In this document: positions 49,401 through 59,500 of the stretch, piece after piece
Numbering within the stretch: position 1 is the first letter of the stretch
Layout of the letters: each line of letters begins with the position of its first letter
From: Tigriopus japonicus
Lineage: Eukaryota; Arthropoda; Copepoda; Harpacticoida; Harpacticidae
Assembly: GCA_010645155.1 (NCBI GenBank)
Contig: CM021317.1
Span: 6,540,043 to 6,604,042 of the forward strand
DNA: 64,000 nucleotides
Reading direction: 5' to 3'
Notes under the pieces: model-generated
Database searches by the model: none
What the model was told of the DNA's origin: nothing
What the model saw: the letters and a program-made list of their open reading frames with translations, nothing else
Position numbers and translations under genes: made by a program

Positions 49401-50319
49401 CATTCAAAGATCATGCCTGTACAGACACTGTCAAATTTTTAACAACCCTTCACATTGTGGGTGAAACAAATTAAGATTGGTTTGGCCTTACACTTAAGCA
49501 AAAGTAAACAAATGTGTAGTAATGACAAAGTTTGTCAAAAATCTACCCTTTGTCATTTACAAACCACAGACCTGGGATGTAATTGTGATTGAAATTACAA
49601 TTACATAATTGCAATTACATTTCCAAGTACTTGCAATTGTAATTAATTACATTTAAGATCATAGTAATAGTAATTGTAATTAACTATATTTCAGCCCATG
49701 TCATTGCCATTTTTCAATTACAAATTACAATTACATTTTCACCCACATAAGAAGTTCTGGGCTAAGAAATATCGCAGATTTCCCCCGCCCATCTAATATT
49801 TTTTGGTGTGGTAATTGATTCACAAAAAGCGCACAGGTTTTTGATGCGCTTTGCACATTTTTTACTTGAAAAGAAAGGAGTTCAAGCTTGATTTGAAAAA
49901 ATAATGTAATTGTAATTAATTGCATTTTTTAAAAAAGTAATTGTAATTGTATGTAACTACTTTTTAGACAAATGTGTAGTAACGACAAAGTTCGTCAAAA
50001 ATCCCAAAAATCCACACTTAGTCATTTATGAACCATGCCCAGCTTTGAAGGCAATTTCTTCTTCCTTCGACAACCAAGCTCGGTTTCAACCGGTTCATTG
50101 TTCTCTACCCTTCTTAGAACATGCGATCCAAAGAAGGTGTTGATGGCTTACCTGGCCAGAGATCCCTTGGGAGTAAGCCCGAAGCCGACCAATGTAGGTC
50201 CCGAACATTCGGTTGTAGCTGCCTTCTCCGAGGTCACACTGAATAGGATGAGGGTTCCAAGACAAAGCGAGTATCACAGATAACAAAGCCATTTTCATTT
50301 GCACTATTCCATTGGTCAT
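37455..50319 (-). CDS. Skeletor: Skeletor-like protein (DM13, DM13, DOMON), assembly gap inside
   Basis: Secreted or matrix-associated protein; in Drosophila a Skeletor isoform marks the spindle matrix, and arthropod relatives are tied to cuticle. Exons: 50319-50152, 43376-42990, 41548-41384, 41310-41143, 40515-40244, 40182 into the gap (at least to 39811), then 38940-38578 and 37916-37455. Domains in order: signal peptide (MKMALLSVILALS...), DM13-1 (FGTYIGRL to NYGEVYFP, with an inserted Gln/Gly-rich segment of about 85 residues), DM13-2 (LSSGRIRILD to LGHIEF), DOMON (NCRELLGRKIRLLW onward, cut by the gap), and a conserved C-terminal part with YLVAILGPPGG, AVWWINDKLLPEIYVERGKTYYFRV and WKIHVVNEGE. 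Phases agree on both sides of the gap except across it, where an exon end or a whole exon is missing. Start could be 50319 or Met at 50298, which gives the better signal peptide. Confidence 0.88.
38321..38546 (+). repeat. Tandem duplication of about 113 bp in a Skeletor intron
   Basis: CAGAGCTTTTTCTTTT...GGTTACAAATAAGCCTT...TTCAACTGTTTTAA-TCGACTCACA...CGATTTTTA occurs twice in a row (about 38321-38434 and 38436-38546). The second unit ends 30 bp from the exon donor at 38577. Confidence 0.8.
39063..39810. other. Assembly gap (748 N)
   Basis: A run of N inside the Skeletor DOMON-coding region. The exon 5' of it is open right up to the first N, so coding sequence is missing. The short open frame at 39024-39062 beyond the gap is probably intron. 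Confidence 0.98.
41610..41836. mobile_element. hAT MITE (CAGGGGTGTGCAAAC type), 227 bp
   Basis: Ends CAGGGGTGTGCAAAC and GTTTGCACACCCCTG are perfect 15-bp inverted repeats, flanked by an exact 8-bp duplication GTCTAATG (41602-41609, 41837-41844). The interior has GCGGGCCAC/GTGGCCCGC motifs. The terminus is that of widespread hAT elements. Length shows it is non-autonomous. It lies in Skeletor intron 2. Confidence 0.95.
41850..42989 (-). other. Rest of Skeletor intron 2, nothing recognised
   Basis: AT-rich intron with short frames only. Two stretches (about 42360-42430 and 42820-42890) share AACATTGGAAGCTTC/GTGAAACTTCAAAAA and TTTCCCATGAGCTTCTTT blocks, hinting at a short duplication. Confidence 0.4.
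43450..43640 (+). repeat. Copy of the 29100 foldback family (one arm)
   Basis: Shares TGTAATC, GGGGCCAAAATGGCTAAGGAT, CAGAGTCGAGA, TTGCATTCTT and GAACTTTTCCC with 29100-29250 in the same order. The inverted second arm is absent here. Confidence 0.65.
44283..44425 (+). repeat. 71-bp tandem duplication inside the hAT-like element
   Basis: Two consecutive units each starting TTTGAACACAATAGCTGAGAA and ending CAAAACGTTTTAAAA, with few differences. Confidence 0.85.
44632..45163. mobile_element. pogo/Tigger-like MITE nested in the hAT-like element
   Basis: The ends CAGCGGAATCTC and CAGTCGAATCTCGAT (right end read inward) are imperfect inverted repeats flanked by TA. Both subterminal regions carry repeated TATCGAGATT/TATATCGAGA motifs. 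TA flanks with a CAGT-GAATCTC terminus fit the pogo/Tigger branch of Tc1-mariner. A 96-codon frame at 44731-45021 is not a recognisable transposase. Confidence 0.7.
46198..46696. repeat. Dispersed 0.5-kb repeat, copy 2
   Basis: Reverse-oriented partner of 13003-13538. Here the minus strand keeps a 76-codon frame (46219-46449) whose first half matches the frame in copy 1. The protein is not recognised. Confidence 0.75.
47514..48125 (+). CDS. Unrecognised intronless gene nested in Skeletor intron 1
   Basis: One 203-codon frame from ATG at 47514 to TGA at 48123-48125, on the strand opposite to Skeletor, more GC-balanced than the intron around it. The protein is basic and Ser/Asn-rich at the N-terminus. 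A middle stretch reads like a helix (ERMAKIVQDIKEVNKSLGNL), followed by a serine-acidic cluster (SSMSSSDEGD). The C-terminal third is charged and helical (LELKKAQVAHGEVKAVLSHV; RRESFKFQKLSPEAVERIN). No signal peptide, membrane segment or known motif is seen. A variant poly(A) hexamer ATTAAA follows at 48147-48152. It could be a lineage-specific gene or a retrogene. Confidence 0.6.
   Translation: MSLRYSKLKRPMLKRWAFQQSGSSMELDLDNRLNGNQDHLSKPAWSSETDLNASSHPKGHSFLCDRGGAPSCFRRSISNSTERMAKIVQDIKEVNKSLGNLGSSVKSFSSMSSSDEGDIPPEIYYQTQLELKKAQVAHGEVKAVLSHVNSAWTIQETDIRMRACQLRRESFKFQKLSPEAVERINAQRELEHRWTSFSFDGKL
48153..49504 (+). other. Skeletor intron 1 interval, nothing recognised
   Basis: About 1.35 kb of AT-rich intron downstream of the nested gene, without a gene or a repeat copy that I can support. 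Confidence 0.4.
49505..50036. repeat. GTAATT-rich element between long direct repeats
   Basis: A 65-bp block (ACAAATGTGTAGTAAYGACAAAG...GTCATTTA) occurs at about 49505-49570 and again at about 49969-50036 in the same orientation. Between them is sequence dominated by GTAATTGTAATTAATT motifs on both strands (49580-49740 and 49905-49965), forming long imperfect inverted ends. This looks like a transposon with repetitive ends that inserted in, or was duplicated with, a 65-bp host sequence. Confidence 0.6.
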
Positions 50320-50346
50320 GGTTGATATTATAATATGTTTGTGGTG

Positions 50347-50354
50347 TATATATA
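50347..50354 (-). promoter_or_regulatory. Possible TATA box for a short Skeletor transcript
   Basis: TATATATA lies 28 bp upstream of the first in-frame ATG (50319). A start about 30 nt downstream would put Met at 50298 as the initiator. No experimental support. Confidence 0.25.
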
Positions 50355-50399
50355 GGTATAGGTATGTAATAAGGATTGATATGAGTCCACACACAGTTT

Positions 50400-52030
50400 A
50401 CGGTGTCGAGGTTTGAAAGCCTGAATTATTACTATTTCCGCGAGGATATGAAAGCCGCGTTCACAACACTAACATTACTTATTCTTTTTTGGGGGATTGA
50501 AAGCCAGGATAAGAAATGATTCTTCTTTTTCTTCACAACACACAGGTTCCTTTTAACATGGTTCACTTGAGCATATCTAGTTTGAGGAGTTCCATTGATG
50601 ATATATGTTTTGGGGATAATTCCAGGATCATTTTGTATATATTTCCATTGTCAGTTGTTGAGCTCGGGTTTCATTTGGCTACATTTCCTTGGCCAATTAT
50701 TGGGATATGGGGAGGCGGGGAGGCTCCCAGCCTCATCTTGGGATAGGAATCAATACCAAGTAGCCTGATATGGTTGCACAATTTCACTTCTCACATGATA
50801 TCAGTTGCCTCCCGATTCTTTTTTGTTTCCTCCCATTATTGCCTTCACCCTTGGCTCGCTCTCTAGTTCCCTATGTTCTTCTTGTGGAGAGTGAGTCGAG
50901 TGACTAGCTTCGTTCGAACTCAAGATCGAGGAGGTTTGGCTTAGCTCTGTCTCTCTCTCTTTCTCCTCATTCTGGGTCCAACGAACCTAGCCTCCAACCA
51001 TGGCCTCTCTTTTTGGAAGCAGCAGGCCTCAATGGAAGTGGAACTCATCCACAGATCAGCCAAGTTTACCTAGATTTGAAAGCTAGAGGGTTCCAAGGGA
51101 AGTCAAATGGGAATTTGAGAGTTAATATAGGATCTGGAGGGTTTTTCGAAAGGAGGGGTTGTACTATGACTCATCAATGATCTGACCTTTTGGAACAAGA
51201 TCGGTGGCTTTGATTCAGAACAGAGCTGATCCACTCAAGCTCTACATATTTCATAGTACCCTCTGCAGGACACAATTTGTGTTCGACAAATCAGTTGCAA
51301 AATTGATCATACTTATAACACACTACTTTTCCTTTATGAACATCGCTTCCTACACAAAAGAACTAGAGATAAATTAAAACTGGCATATTTTCGAACCTCT
51401 CAGTGTGTATGTGACATCAAAGAATAGAAAATTTGTGTTTTAAAGCTTAGAGGCTGCACATATTTTCTATTTTGATGTTAACACTTAAAGGTCCTTTTGG
51501 AACCTGTTAGTGCTGGCCGAAATACATATTTAGTGCATAGTATCTCTATATTTAACGCTATATTATTATATTCCTGAAATTAGAATATTCTTGACTTGGC
51601 GGGTGATATTTTCTAGTATCCAGCTTTGACTGCAACTTGTGACATTAGATCATAACAATTGGGTGAAGTTTCTTGGAGCTTCATTTGCATAGCACTCACT
51701 GAAACCACATCATTTCTTTAAAATCGTACATTTTTAAGGGAGATCAATAATGAATTTTAGCAACCACTCATGTTTAAAGGTTGCGTTCAATGGATCATTT
51801 TAGTTGCGCTCAACTGTTTTGGACCTCCTAACAAATGGTACTACTATGGTAAGGCATACATCGCTCTAATGCTAACCATCTCATCGAGGTGGGCTGCCTC
51901 CATCTGAGACAGAAGGGACACCAGACCTTTCCTTGGTTCTCTCTTTAGTCGTTATCAGGACCAGGGACAGTCAGTGTGTATAGAGCCCTGTTGTACGACG
52001 TAAAGGCAGCTTGGATTCTGCTCGCCCTGG
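50400..52030. other. Skeletor upstream region
   Basis: Contains a CT-rich tract near 50955-50975 and a degenerate copy of the CGGTCCTTTAACG repeat at about 51380-51500. A block near 51880-52010 probably holds a noncoding first exon of Skeletor. I see no other gene. Confidence 0.4.
51380..51500 (+). repeat. Diverged copy of the CGGTCCTTTAACG-family repeat
   Basis: Shares TTTTCGAAC-TCT, TGTGT-GTGACAT, and AGGCTGCACATATTTTCTAT...GTT-ACACTTAAAGG with 35381-35593. The left part is missing. Confidence 0.5.
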
Positions 52031-52032
52031 CC

Positions 52033-52040
52033 TTTAAATA
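52033..52040 (-). promoter_or_regulatory. Candidate TATA box, minus strand
   Basis: TATTTAAA in a GC-flanked context (CCGC-TATTTAAA-GGCC) upstream of a GC-balanced block. The position suits the main promoter of Skeletor, with a 5'UTR exon ending before 51880, but splicing to 50319 is not demonstrated. Confidence 0.3.
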
Positions 52041-52719
52041 GCGGGGAAATGAAAGCCAAGGCAACTTGAAAAGAGATTGGAGCTCGAGGAAAGAAAGAGG
52101 CCAAGCGGTATTTTCTTCTCTCTTTCTCTCTTTGCCTATTCTTGTGTATATAGTATATACTACTACTCGTGTTACTCTAATGTCCTGGTTTGTCCTGGTG
52201 ATGCCATCCACAATCTCCATCCACTCAACGAGTTGCTGCTAGCTACCTAGCTAGCTTGTTCTTAGTACCTAGTACCTACTGGGTGGGTTGGTTGGTTGGT
52301 GGTCCATCCAATAATGACCCTCCAATGATCCGGGATTTCCATTACATACCATAAGGCGACTAAACGCAGGTTACAACACGAAATCCGGAATACAATTAGC
52401 TCAGGAATTAATTGCATCAAAAAGGGATGAACCGAGATGAATGAAGGGTGAAAATGGGCCTGAAATTGGTGGCTGAAAAAAATTACCAAAATACACCCGT
52501 TACTCTAGGTGAACTTGGCATAGGGCCAAATCAACTTTCATAACCCTGGACCCCTTATAATTTTCTTAGAAAACAAAATAATAGCGTTTTGCAGTAAAAA
52601 ACCACTGAATTGTATGAATGCGTAGCCAATTGCTGAAAATAATAATTGCAAATAAAAAAAAATACCCTCCTTACAGGCTCGGTACTGAAGAGAAAGTAAA
52701 CTTTTTTGGGTAAGACAAA

Positions 52720-52900
52720 TGCCAGAAGAGGGCAAGTTCATTCATTTTATGTGGGATTATGCACTGAGCTTTGAGAGAGCATAACTTTTAACTCAGATGT
52801 TCAAGTGCGTTGAAAATTGAAATAAGTAACGACCACCAAAGGTAACGTCTCATTTACAGATAAACGCTATTGATTGTTTCTTATTGGAAATACTTATAGA
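52720..52900 (+). repeat. Dispersed repeat shared with 59110-59310
   Basis: Both copies read GGGC-AGTTCATTCATT, ATGT...GAG-GATAACTTTT-ACTC, TTGAAA-TGAAAT, GTCTCAT and CTA-TTGATT in the same order and orientation, one in the mob1 3' flank and one in a mob1 intron. Confidence 0.6.
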
Positions 52901-53353
52901 GAGAGGGAATGTTCCTGAATTTTGGCACTAGGACGCCATCCATCTGTGGTTAGGTTCCAGTTTTTGAAATGTTGATTATCCTTCAGTGCAAGAAACAAAC
53001 AAACTAATGGAGTGGCTCGCTTTTTGGTATGTCAATTATTTAAATTGATGGACAAAGACAAGATATAGAAGCCAATAATTACTGCTCATTGATGGTACTT
53101 TTACGCTCTGAGAAACTGGAAGAACTTTAATCATTGTAGTTTTTGCAACGATTGTGGCGCCGCTTGATTAGCCTACGAATCTCAATTTTACCAGTTTTCT
53201 CATCTTCTCTCGATTATTTTGACATTTTCAGCTTTAGTGTCACTATTTCACCGTAGTAATTTGTCTCATATCCGATAGAATGGCTTATTTTGGACTTGTA
53301 ACTAGAAATCATAGTGTTGACAAAAGGACCTCATTTCGTAATCATGGTGTGTT

Positions 53354-53359
53354 TTTATT
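53354..53359 (-). promoter_or_regulatory. Poly(A) signal of mob1
   Basis: AATAAA on the minus strand about 235 nt after the mob1 stop codon. Confidence 0.5.
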
Positions 53360-53591
53360 CGTATTTTTTCAGAGATTCATAGCAAAGTGTGGAAAATAAC
53401 CAATTTGTTTCGTTTGTTTCTTTGTGGATTGCTGCTGCGTGAAGAGTCGGGATGGTCAGTATTAACAAATAGAGCGGCCTTCGAAAAAAGGAAGAATACT
53501 TTTTTTGCGTGGATTTTGGGAGGTTGCCCTGGGAAACGTTGTGGATGATATTGGTACAGGGTGGTGGGGATGAAAATGGGGACAAGTTGCA

Positions 53592-56500
53592 TTAGGACTC
53601 GAATTTTTGCTGTCCGTCCAAACTCTTGGGTTCCATGGCTTTTGAGTTGGGGAGAGCGGTGTTGATTGAGGTCAGTCGGTCAATCAACTCTTGTAAAGGC
53701 GCCAACTCCTTCTTCTCGATGAGTTCGAATTCCTGCAAATAGAACCAGGTGAACACTAGTGATGGGTTTCGAGTTGGGAGTGTTGCCATTTTTGACGCGT
53801 AGTTTAATTGCTATTCAAAAATGCAGGTTGTTTGAAGCTTTCTGACTAAAGACCTAAACAAGGACCAATATGGCAACACTCGAACCAAAATCGCGTTCGA
53901 GCTGATTGACTCCAATTTGGCAGTGCTGCCATATTTTACTTGGAGGTTAGGTCACATGCCTTTTGAGAAGTCAAGTTGTGGCAAGCTTTTTGACCCTAAA
54001 GGACCAAAATGGCAAAACTATGCCAAAAAGCGAACTTGAAAAACATCAGTAGTTATAATAATGGGTTTCGAATCTGCAGTGCTACCATATTTTACTTGGA
54101 TATTAGGTCACGTGGCTTTTGAGAAGTCAAGTTGTGGTATGTTTTTGACCCTAAACCCTTTGACCAAAATGGCAAAACTATGCAAAAATCGAACTAGAAA
54201 CACATCAGTAGTTATAATAATGGGTTTCGAATCTGCAGTGCTGCCATATTTTACTTGGACATTAGGTCACGTGGCTTTTGAGAAGTCAAGTTGTGGTAGG
54301 TTTTTGACCCTAAACCCTTTGACCAAAATGGCAAAACTATGCAAAAATCGAACTCGAAACACATCAGTAGTGAAAACGTACATTTTTCCTCCCAGATTTA
54401 CTAACTTGAAAGGGATTAGAGTTCATCTTTCATTTTCACGACGAAAGTTGCTTTTATTTGATAAAAATAATGAAAAAATAGATAAATAGAGAGCAGAAAG
54501 CTGTTTAGAAAAGTGATGATTAAATCACATTTATAAACTTTTTGATGTTTTAGCCAGAAAATTACATCCACACTTGCTAGGATTTAACTACAAATTAACC
54601 TACAAAAAAATAAAACTTAAAGAATGTTCCACACAAAAACAGTCGCTAAGAATATTTAAGATCCGAAAAATTGTAGAGAAAAAGTATTTTCACACAAACC
54701 AGGAAAATTAAGACACATAAGAATCAAGGTCAAATAACTTTTTGGTTTTTTCTCCACTAACACAGAACCAGTTGGGTCCCTTGAGAAAAAAAAGATTCGA
54801 CATGTTTCAGCGTTGGCCCAAGATGAAGATTTTAAACAAATATTGTGAACCTCGGGGGGTCTTCCCAAATTAGGCTGGGCAAAAATTAAAACACTTTGTA
54901 ACTTGTGTCAAAGCAATGTTATTTAAGGATGAACAAAGAAAATGTATTTTATATGAATGAAGACCTCATATTGTATTTTCTAGTCAAGGAACAATTGCGC
55001 ATTTTTTCCACTGAATAACCAGAATCGCTAACGATACCCTGAATATAACATTATTGCAATACATTTTTGCTCAATGAAGAATTTAACTCCGAAAATCAGA
55101 AATGGTCGTTTTTAGTTACGCAGTACTATATAAATATTTAAACCCATAAAGAGAGCCTAGTCAAATACTTTGATTAAAAACACATTTGGCGAAGCTCCCC
55201 TCATTTCGAGCCCCGATATGGAAAAAAATCAATCTGGTTAGTTCAGCAAATTCCACCTTTTCACAATTATTACTTCAAGGTAGCCATTTCTTTGTTTCAT
55301 AATCATCACGAATCTCTGGGATTGTGAACTATTGACTTGCATGTTTTTTTGCATTTCAGAGTTCTTCAAAAACAAACTAGCCAAAAATATCTTACAAAGA
55401 GCCCCACAACAAAAAACAAGAAGTGAAACCAACCACCAACTAATTTAAATTAATTATTTATTTTAGACATTAAATTTTCATTGCACGAAAACAAGAATAT
55501 TTTACACCAATCTGTATTCAAGTAACTATAATATCAAAAAAACTCCACTTACCTGAACAAAGTATATGAAATGCTTGAAAGATGTATTGAGATGGGCTTC
55601 CTCGCCCAAGGAAACGACTTCGCTGTAAACACGAAATATCAACACGATTAGACACAAACCAGTCAAACTGGAACAAAATCCGTTCAAATAGGTTGCGTGA
55701 CATCATGCCGACCATATCTATGATACCGACTACAACACTATAAAAAATTGCAAAATAAATTTACAATCATTTTATTATATTTAAAATCTATTTCTTTAAA
55801 TATCAATTTTAATCCTAAAATTATATTATAGAGCTCTAAAACCGACCAAAACCATTGGAAACCTTTTTAAAAAGGAATTTTACTAAAATAAATATGAGGT
55901 TGACTTTTTTCTTGTTGGAAATTTTACAAATACCCAAACTCTAAGTGGCTTTAATTTGAAAAAATGCAAATTGTGTTTTGTATAATTTTCTGTTTTTTTC
56001 CATTTTCTTGCCATTTTCGAAAATTTATAAAGAAGGTGATCTGGCATTAAGTTTGGAATGGAAAAAAAATCCTCGATCTATTTGTTGTATAAACATCATC
56101 ACGATTATGGGTAGTTTTTAGAGCCAACTATCTTTAACCCTTAAGTTCCTAACATTCACAGAATGGGAACATGTTTTTAGTTACAAGCCAAAAGTGATTC
56201 AAGACAGACAAAAGTCTACGATTTGGCAAGGATGGCTCAAGCCAGGATTACTTTCAAAATACACACTGGGTCCGATTAGTACAATGAAAATTAGACGGAA
56301 CAATATATTTGTTGCAAAAACCTCACATTTTAGTACAGTGATCCGGACCTAGTGTGTATTTTTGAAATTCGTCCTGACGTACAGTGGTCCCTGGATTTGG
56401 TTAAAGAGTCCTTTAAGCGCAACCAATGAAACAGAAAACACGTCCAACCTTTGAGCTGTAAAACACAAAATTTCCGTTCTTACGTGTCTGATATACATTG

Positions 56501-59500
56501 AGAATTTCGAAATAGGTCAAACTTTTGTGTCAGGGTTCAATTTTGGGAGCTGTATTAGTAAAGTGACCTCCCAGTCTTACGTACTGTGACCTCCCAGTCA
56601 GCTGTTCGTTAAAGGACCGTAAAACAATGAGCTATATTTTTATGCACATGAAAGTCGGCTCCACAATCAATCGAAGTTGATGTTTTTACAATGGTAACAA
56701 TCGGACCTTGAGGTACCAAAAATCACCTACAAAGGATGTTTGCGTTTTAGTACTAGGACCTTACAATTTTCTCAAGTAATGGGACATGCATAAGGTTGCT
56801 TCAAGTGAGCGTTTTAGATCATTCCGCGGGCGGCAAAACAGGGCCGTTGGCTGCGCTGGGCTGCTCAGCCCATTTTGGTGAATCCAAGTTTTTTCCATTT
56901 TAACGTGTATTTGATGATTCAAGGTCCTTGGAAACGATCTAAATTTTACGTTTTGATCCCTCTGCTTTTACCTGGTTGAAAATATGCTCAATTTGTTTGC
57001 TAGAAAATGAGACAGAAAAAATTAGATCTTAACAGAAAGAAGCATTAAAAATTATTGCATTTCTCTGTATGCCAAAAATTTTGAAATATTGAAATGATTC
57101 TTTGGAACCCACTGAACAAGTCAGCATCTTTAAATTAGTGTTTGAATCAATGCTAAGTCCTATTTTTGCAATATCACAAGGCTTGCTTACTTGCTTTTAA
57201 ATCAATCACCATGAAAAATATTTTTTGCATTTTATTGACCCAATTCCAGCCAATGCATCTTTAAGTGAAATACCGATCGTTTCCAGGGATCTAGAATCAT
57301 CAAATGCACGTTAAAATGGGAAAAACTTGGATTCGCCAAAATGGGCTGAGCAACTCAGCACAGCCAACGGCCTTGTTTTGCCGCCCGCGGAATGATTTAA
57401 AAAGCTCACTTGAAGCAACCTTGTGCATGTCTAATTGCAATCATTTTCGAAACATACCTACATGAGGCTTCTTCATTGGTGTTTTGGTCGCAGCCTAGCA
57501 AAAATATGGGCAAAAACGAGCCAAAATAGTTTTTGGTTATAATAATAGAAAAGAGAGTTTTGATGGAAAACGAATATATAGGCAGAACGAAATTTTGAAC
57601 TTACGTAGGCGTAATGTTTATAAAGGCTTTCACAACCACTTTTAAGCAAAAAAATTAGTGATGGACCGAAAGCGCTTTCGGCCGAAATTTCGGTTTCGGT
57701 TTCGGTTATGCCTACCGAAACCGAAAGCAGACAAGCACTATGTAAAATGGAGTTTGACAACAAAATCAAAAAAAAATTGGTCCAAAAACCTCTGAAATTT
57801 AAGTTTTCCGATTTTTCAAAATTTGCGACTACCCAACATCGAACACATGAGCATTCTAATTTTTAAGGCAGATTCTGCATTTGAACAATTTTGTAATCAG
57901 CTGCTTTCGGTTTCGGTTTCGGTTTCGGTTTTGAGCCCTTTCGGTCCATCACTAAAAAAAATTCTTTAAATTTCGAGTATATTGTTTGGAAAACCGTGTC
58001 AACCGAGTCTAGCCATTTTGGTACCGAAAGGGCCTAACATTCTCTGAGCGGGAACATTAAATTTGAGTACCTAAAAACATCAGAACCTTATATCTAACGA
58101 TTCATATATATATTAATTACATTTCAACGATTCATATTCATATGCATTTCAAACAATACTTTTGATAAAAATGAGATTTAAAAAAATAAACTCCTTCATG
58201 TCACCGGAACTAAAGGGTTTATGTGTGTTGAATCTAAATAGAAAATTTGAGTTCAAGTTCAGATTATTTCGCCAAAAAGGGAAAATAAAAAAGGGGACTA
58301 AAAATTGCCGTTTTCAACAAAATTGAAAATAACTTTATCAACCATTGGACTTGAAACAAATATCTTTTGAGATATTTGCAGAAGTCATTGGCACTTCTGT
58401 CTTTTTTATCATTTCTCTATCCTTCATTCGAGTTTTCAATCTCAAGAGTTGGTAACTACCACATCCTTTTTAGGCATAGTTTTTAGGGCAAATTAAAATC
58501 ATGCCACCCGGTTTAAGAAGACAAATTAGTGACTTAACTTCGTTTAAACCTATTCACAATTTGCCCCATGATTCTTAAGAGGAATCCACAATTATCCTAC
58601 TAGTTCATTTATCCAACTTTTTGTCCATGAGACTTTCAATGTGTGACTGATGAGCCGTTTGGCTGCTTACCCAAAATGTTGGTGGTAGATATGTGCGTAG
58701 ACTCTGAATAGTCTTTTGAGGATGGTCTTGGCAATCTGGAGAAAGTTCTTTGGAAATGGCACACCGATTTTGCTGGGAAACAAGGCCTCGTCATCCAATT
58801 GATCCTGGACCCAAGTCATGAGATAATCAATGTACTTGGGCGCAGAGCATTTGATGGGCTTCTTCACCGTCTGACCATCCGCCCAATGATACTCATACTT
58901 GGGACCTAATCAACGAATAACAATCACATTCATGCTTCTCTTAGCTTGACAAAAAAAAATTCTGAAATTCTTGAAGAGATGGGGCTAGCGATGAGAAGAA
59001 CAAATCAATAACGCTCTTCTACGACTAAGACCTTGCTTGCATTTGTTAGGTTATGTATTTCAACTTTCGGCTCAATCGAATTTAACAATTAAAAGATCTG
59101 CTCTCTCTCAAAACTCAGCTCAATCCGGTTCTGGCAAATGTTTTACCGCAAAAGGGCGAGCTCATTCATTCCATGTTCTATTCAGTACATGAGTTTGAGA
59201 AGGGATAACTTTTGACTCTGACATTGAATTGAGCTGATAATTGAAATGCATAGTCTACTCAATCCAAACAAGGTCTCATGTCTAAAACAACGTAATAGAT
59301 TGATCCTACTGGAAATCACAATTCTCATTGCTAGCCTCCCTCTCCAGGAAATTTAGTACTTCTTGGCCAGATTAATACTAATAATTACCCGCCGACATGA
59401 TTGGACATCCGTCTTCGGTGCAGAACTCGGTGATGGTCCCATAGAGCATGTTGATTTGGTTGAAGAAATCCACCGTGTTCACGGCCACCCATTCATTGAG

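Noticed and set aside
50999..51085. Short frame MASLFGSSRPQWKWNSS with a good start context
   Set aside because: Only 28 codons to a stop, no clear donor, and it lies on the strand opposite to Skeletor.
54061..54489. 142-codon repetitive frame near mob1 exon 6
   Set aside because: It is produced by the tandem unit of a MITE, not a gene.
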